Shown here: positions 59,528 to 64,000 of the stretch, piece after piece
How the letters are laid out: every line of letters begins with the position of its first letter
How positions within the stretch are numbered: position 1 is the first letter of the stretch
Origin: Tamarix chinensis
Lineage: Eukaryota; Streptophyta; Magnoliopsida; Caryophyllales; Tamaricaceae
Direction of reading: 5' to 3'
Assembly (NCBI GenBank): GCA_030549775.1
Contig: CM060175.1
Coordinates: 35,710,318 to 35,774,317, forward strand
DNA length: 64,000 nt
The notes under the pieces: generated by a model
The model's database searches: none
What the model saw: only the letters and a program-made list of their open reading frames with translations
What the model was told of the DNA's origin: nothing
Position numbers and translations under genes: made by a program

Positions 59528-61960
59528 TTAGATTCTTTTATTGATTATGAAATACTCCTAAATTGATTTTATAAAAAAAAAGGTTCATTAATCAATTGAG
59601 GTTTCTAAACTTGATTAGGATCAATAAAAATTAGGTTGCTAATCTTAAATGGAAAAAATATCAATTATGTTTCTAATCATGATTAGGAATTATCTCAACT
59701 AGTTTGTTAATGTTGATGAGGATTGATCATAATGAAATTGATAATCTTAATTAAAAAAACTCTATTTGGTTTCTAATATTTTATTCCATAAGTAATAATT
59801 TTTATAACTACTAAAAAGGTAGGAAAGGTATACAAACACCTATTTTGACCACCAAAGCATTTTTACACTCTCTCTACTTATCATACATATTAACTTAGAT
59901 AGGGAAAAAACCCTACTTGAGAGTATAAAATTGGTCAACTTTAGAAGTTAATACAAAAAACAAGTAAGATAAAAAAAATACTAGATTTCCTTTCATTCTA
60001 GGCCAATGAATGTGACAAGAAGAGCATGTAACAAGTCCTTCTACTCTTTAATTTGTTTTGTCCCTTTAGTCAAGAGTTTCAGGTCATCCTCCACGAAGCA
60101 TATATTATGTCTTCTATCAAAGGATTGACAAATTTTCTTGCACAAGTCTAGGGAAAATGGTAAATTTAGTTTTCTCCAATAGTTCCATCTATTTTAATCT
60201 GATCTTAGTCACCAACAAGTTTTGAATGCCTAACCACTTAATGAATTTATACTTAAGGACATCCAGATAATACAAAACAAGGGAATACCACTAGACCTTG
60301 TCACCATTATATTTTGTGTATTCATAAGTTTTATGATTTTTATACGAGCCATCTTCTGTCAAACACCTTTGTGTGCACTAATGATTAATAAATAAGGAAA
60401 AAAAGGATATATCTAAGCCTAAAGATCTATTGGCATTTCCAAGAACAAAGGTGTACCGAATTGAAGGATGTAAATGTATGGTTGTTAAGTAGACAAATTA
60501 TACCCACATAACCCACATAAAATATTTTTCACAATAGATATTCCAAAGAAGCTTACCCAAGGCCATGGTTCTAGGTTTGACCTATCAATAAACCTTAACC
60601 CACACTACTTCTTTTGAGAGTAAACATGTTTCCAAGACACCAATGCTATCTTTGAGGTTCTAGTTTTACCATCCAAAGGGAATATTTGCATATGGCCTCA
60701 ATTTGATGAATCATCTTTTCAGAGGGAAAAACTATCTCACACTAATAGAGTTGTATATAAAGTAAAATATTTTAGTAATAGTGCTCTACAAGTATAGGAG
60801 AGGAAATGAGTGTGCCAACTTGAATAAGACTAATCTCAATAGGGCCAATAATCGTGATTAGGTTGTTAATATTAATTAACGTACATATGATTATTAGTTC
60901 ACTGATATTTATTATATCCAATTTTGATTATGTCACTAATCATTATTTTGAATAATGTTGATTAAGACATTAATATTGATTGGGACCAATCGTGATCAAG
61001 TTTCTAACCTTAATTAGTAGAAACATTGATTGAGGCTATCTTGATTAGTTTGACTAGTAATAAATAATTAATATTAATTAGTTTGACTAATCATGGATTT
61101 CTTACATAATTTATTTCTCCCATATTTTATTTCCTATTAGTTTTCAAAATTTTTTTGTTCAAGTTTTGGGGGTGCTACTTCCAAACCGCTATAAGGGGGC
61201 TTTGGCCCTTTGATTCCTGCCTTTTTATTATGAAGTAGGGCGCCTCCCTTATTTTGGGTCTTATATCTTTACAGATGTATACTTTTTCTCTCTATCCTTA
61301 AATTATTATTTTTAAGTATTTCGATGAACTTAAAGGGTGTAGCATGTTTTAAATGTTTCCTTAAAATACACTATTTTTATCATTCTCGTTATAGTACTAC
61401 CTATCCAATTATATCATGTTAACTGATGCCTTCTGTTAATCACCTATGAAAACTTTAAAGACCAAAGATTTATCTACGAAAGTAGATAATCCTTAATGTT
61501 TTTAAGATTGGACGTGTGATAGTGGCACTACTAGGAGTGCATTGATTTTACTTAATAAGATTATTAAAATGGTTTTTTTACCATCAACATGGTATTGGGT
61601 GTTTGGACATAAGATGTTATCTAAATAACCAAGAGTTATGTATCGAATAATTAGCAAAGTATTGCTTACCTAAAAAAACTAATACTAAGATGTTAAGCCT
61701 AAGCTTATCTAAGTTATAGTGAAATAAGGTTCTTGGATCACTACATATGGTTGGGAGTTTTTTATTGGTATAAGGAACATTTTATTTAGATCTATACATA
61801 TATACACATATACATATTTATTAGTGGACATGAATCTTATTGCATGCATATTATTATAGATTTTGAGAGGAAATTGATCTAATATCTCACAATGATATGT
61901 CTTTGAACTAGAGAATCTCTATTAAAATAATTTCCTTTATTGTTATTGAAGTTTTAGACT
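59528..61960 (+). other. Copia leader region with degenerate repeats and a GC-rich patch
   Basis: Degenerate CTAATC(T/A)TGATTAGG-like units fill 59550-59770 and resume at 60830-61110, on either side of a LINE fragment. At 61165-61255 a GC-richer patch (CCGCTATAAGGGGGC, GGGCGCCTCCC) resembles leaders of other plant Copia elements. 61300-61960 shows no recognisable gene. Confidence 0.5.
59800..60825 (-). pseudogene. LINE reverse-transcriptase C-terminal fragment (minus strand)
   Basis: On the minus strand, pieces typical of the end of plant LINE polyproteins appear in order: MIHQIEAICKYSLW near 60675-60715, GKLLWNIYCEKYF near 60520-60560, DGSY.. and KTYEYTKYNGDK near 60290-60350, and KYKFIKWL..QN near 60215-60260. 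This corresponds to the region after the RT and the zf-RVT domain. Many stops and shifts. Its borders coincide with the break in the Copia leader repeats, so it inserted there. Confidence 0.55.
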
Positions 61961-62039
61961 CATTCTCAAGAAAAAATTTAGGAATACATCCTTAAAAAAC
62001 CTATCTCTAATAAGTAAAGTTAAAATACTCCTTGATCTG

Positions 62040-62760
62040 AAAGAAATCCTCATAAGAAGCATGTTGATGACTCAACCTATGTCATTTGTTTTATGCCTGC
62101 TATAATGAGCTCTAACCTTCATGAGAAATTTGGGCATATTGTAGCTTATAAAATGATTGAGAGTCTTTGGAATTAGTTTTAGGAGCAAGATCAAGTTAAG
62201 AGGTATCAAATTATAAAAGTATTTCTTGAGGAAAAAGTTGGTAAAAGGGAGCTTTGTGAGTCCCCACATAATCAAAATGATTGGTTACCCTAATAATTTA
62301 GAAAGATTAAGATCTCCCATTAGCCAAGACATGGGTACTAATATATCTCTTTAGTATTTCCCACAAATTTATGGTTAGTTTATTATAAATTATAGCATGA
62401 AGAATCTAAATATGATAATTACTGAGTTGCATGGGATACTTAAGATAGCTAAACAAAACATTAAGAAGAATCCTAGTGACATTTTGTTGGTTAATAAGGA
62501 CAATGATTTCTAGTAATAAGGTAGATAAAATAGCATTGGAAAGGGTAAAGGTAAGGTTAAAGGAAAAACCCAAGTTGAGAATTTAGGTAATAAAACCAAG
62601 CATAAGCTTAAGTTTAAATCCAAACTTGCTCCTATGGTTGATGCTGTTTGATTTTATTATAATGGGGTTGGCCACTGGAAGTGCAATTATAAGAAGTTTT
62701 TTGAAGATCTCATGAATAATAGATGTGAGACTTCTGCTTCAATTATTTATTTAGTAGAAG
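62040..62760 (+). pseudogene. Copia gag remnant
   Basis: The gag core is visible in pieces: KHVDDSTYVICFMPAIMSS near 62059-62115, KRYQIIKVF near 62195-62225, AKQNIKKNPSDILLVNKDND near 62446-62505, a Lys/Gly-rich segment near 62540-62620, and a CCHC-type knuckle near 62655-62700 (Y...GVGHWKCNYKKF, first Cys lost). Stops and shifts separate them. The order is that of Copia gag feeding directly into protease. Confidence 0.78.
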
Positions 62761-62919
62761 GAAAGTTTGCTCTTATATCATCTAACTCATGATTATTAGA
62801 TACCATGTGTGGTTCTCACATTAGTGTAAATCTGCATGGATGAATAAATAATAGATGGCTAGATAAAGGATAAATAGACCTATATGAGGGAAGTGGAGCA
62901 AGAGTTGATGCATTAGTTA
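62761..62919 (+). pseudogene. Copia protease start
   Basis: LLDTMCGSHISVNLHG (about 62797-62843) is the catalytic LDTGC.SHI block of Copia protease with Gly changed to Met. IDLYEGSGARVDALVI follows near 62878-62922. A minus-strand LTR cuts the frame there. Confidence 0.78.
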
Positions 62920-64000
62920 TCTAACACCCTAATATTTAGGACATGAGAATTTTATTTCAAAAGTTAATTGAGGAAGTTAAAATAATAAAAATGCAAGGTG
63001 TTACTACCACACTTGGCACAACTTGTTTATGCTACCATTATTATACGAGGTTCTAAAGCTAAAATGTTACTCTACTTAAATAAAAAACATAATTATGAGA
63101 ACCATAGTAAAAAGAATCAAATTAGATTAATAACATTTTCATACAAAAAAAGTCCATTGTCACAAAGTTCAAATGAGAGGAAATATAGAAGGAGATAAAA
63201 GTCTAAGAATATCTAGATCAAAAGATATCCGATTGGACAATATGTAGCCCTAAATAACAACTAAAATTACTAGCCTTCTACTCATCTCACATGCAAACCT
63301 ATAAAAACCACTACCTATTGAATAAATAAGGCCTTATGAAATGTAACCCATCACTACAATGGTAGTGAGTATTCCATTATACAAAACTAAGATGAAAAGA
63401 TGAATTGAAGCACATAAAAGGAATCACAATAGGAAATGATATGAAATATTAAAATCTACATATGATGACCAAAATATAATAATAATATCAAATAAACAAT
63501 TATCATCAAAGTTACATACTTCTCATGCTCGCTCATTTAGAATAAAATGAAACTTACCAACTAAGCATCCAGGGGATACTGTCTCTAGTAAAGATTATAT
63601 CAAATATACAAATAAACATGAAATTCATCATACATCTCATATCCAAACATTAATACTAATAAATTATATCACACCACAAGTAGAGCTCAAAGGAAGCTAC
63701 AAACCATCACTAGGTATGAAGACTACTATAAAATTATAGGAACCCTCAATTGCAACTACCATACCTCTCTTAGGTACTAAGGCTACTACCAAACCAAAGT
63801 TTGGCATGAATGCTACTAGATAACAAAAGGTAGACACAAAGGCTACTAGCAAACCAATTCAACAATCATCGAAACCCTTAATAATTTTTTTTAATTACTT
63901 GATGAAGACTATATAAACCATGAGGTACTAAGGTATTCTGTTCATATTGGCATACAAAGGCATCACAATATTATAGTAATTATCAACCCAAAGACACTAA
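62920..64000 (-). repeat. Minus-strand long LTR, 3' end, running off the window
   Basis: In + orientation it begins TCTAACACCCTAAT (from TGTAACACCC). It shares ..AAGGTGTTAC(T/C)ACCACAC with 18686-18704, and ~50-bp GGTACTAAGGCTACTACC units near 63710-63860 with 19805-19990. It inserted into Copia protease; AGTTA (62915-62919) would be the duplication. No gene. Confidence 0.65.

Larger units (their letters stand above)
58969..62919 (+). mobile_element. 5' portion of a decayed Ty1/Copia element
   Basis: LTR (58969-59514), perfect primer site, long leader containing a GC-rich patch and a LINE fragment, then gag and the start of protease. It is cut at 62919 by a minus-strand LTR. Gag before pol in the Copia style, and the GHWKCN knuckle with LDTMCGSHI, identify the superfamily. 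Confidence 0.85.

Overview
The window is plant nuclear DNA made almost entirely of nested transposable elements. The families present are CACTA/En-Spm, Ty3/Gypsy chromoviruses with very long LTRs, Ty1/Copia and a LINE piece. I found no ordinary host gene, no rRNA or tRNA gene, and nothing prokaryotic. The sequence is AT-rich, and many old copies have lost CG sites, as expected of long-methylated plant heterochromatin. The species cannot be named from the window.

Layout. 1-9957: a nearly complete, apparently intact CACTA transposon on the + strand. Its left tip lies a few bases outside the window. It carries a 157-aa ORF of unknown function, a TNP2-type transposase, a Transposase_24/TNPA-like region and a Ulp1-type cysteine protease; the last three can be joined in one open frame across 11 GT-AG introns. 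It sits inside the pol gene of a Tekay-like Gypsy element, whose 3' end and 3.7-kb 3' LTR follow (9958-14217). 14218-20100: fragments of long LTRs in both orientations, two of them meeting tail to tail near 18609. 20101-24538: a solo LTR (- strand) with a perfect 5-bp target duplication, inside a piece of CRM-like pol. 25200-29671: gag remnant, primer binding site and 5' LTR of a minus-strand Gypsy element. 29672-55233: one old plus-strand Gypsy element, split by a solo LTR in its 5' LTR (30430-35340, perfect duplication) and by another solo LTR in pol (41313-52144). The second solo LTR is itself split by a CRM-like chromovirus with two ~0.82-kb LTRs (42312-49188). 55234-58968: LTR fragment plus unassigned DNA. 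58969-62919: 5' part of a decayed Copia element with a LINE fragment in its leader, cut by another minus-strand LTR (62920 to the end).

The only coding system that looks functional is the CACTA element: transposase genes flanked by arrays of short inverted AATAACGGTT/AACCGTTATT sites that would serve as transposase binding sites. Beyond the genes, the notable signal is in the 3.7-4.9-kb LTRs. They share a fixed internal architecture: CT-rich promoter with TATA box, GC-rich leader, trinucleotide microsatellite block, a consensus 5' splice site, tandem hairpin units, a short perfect stem-loop, and a 3' splice-site-like motif. This suggests a structured intron or leader inside the LTR, which I infer and cannot prove here.
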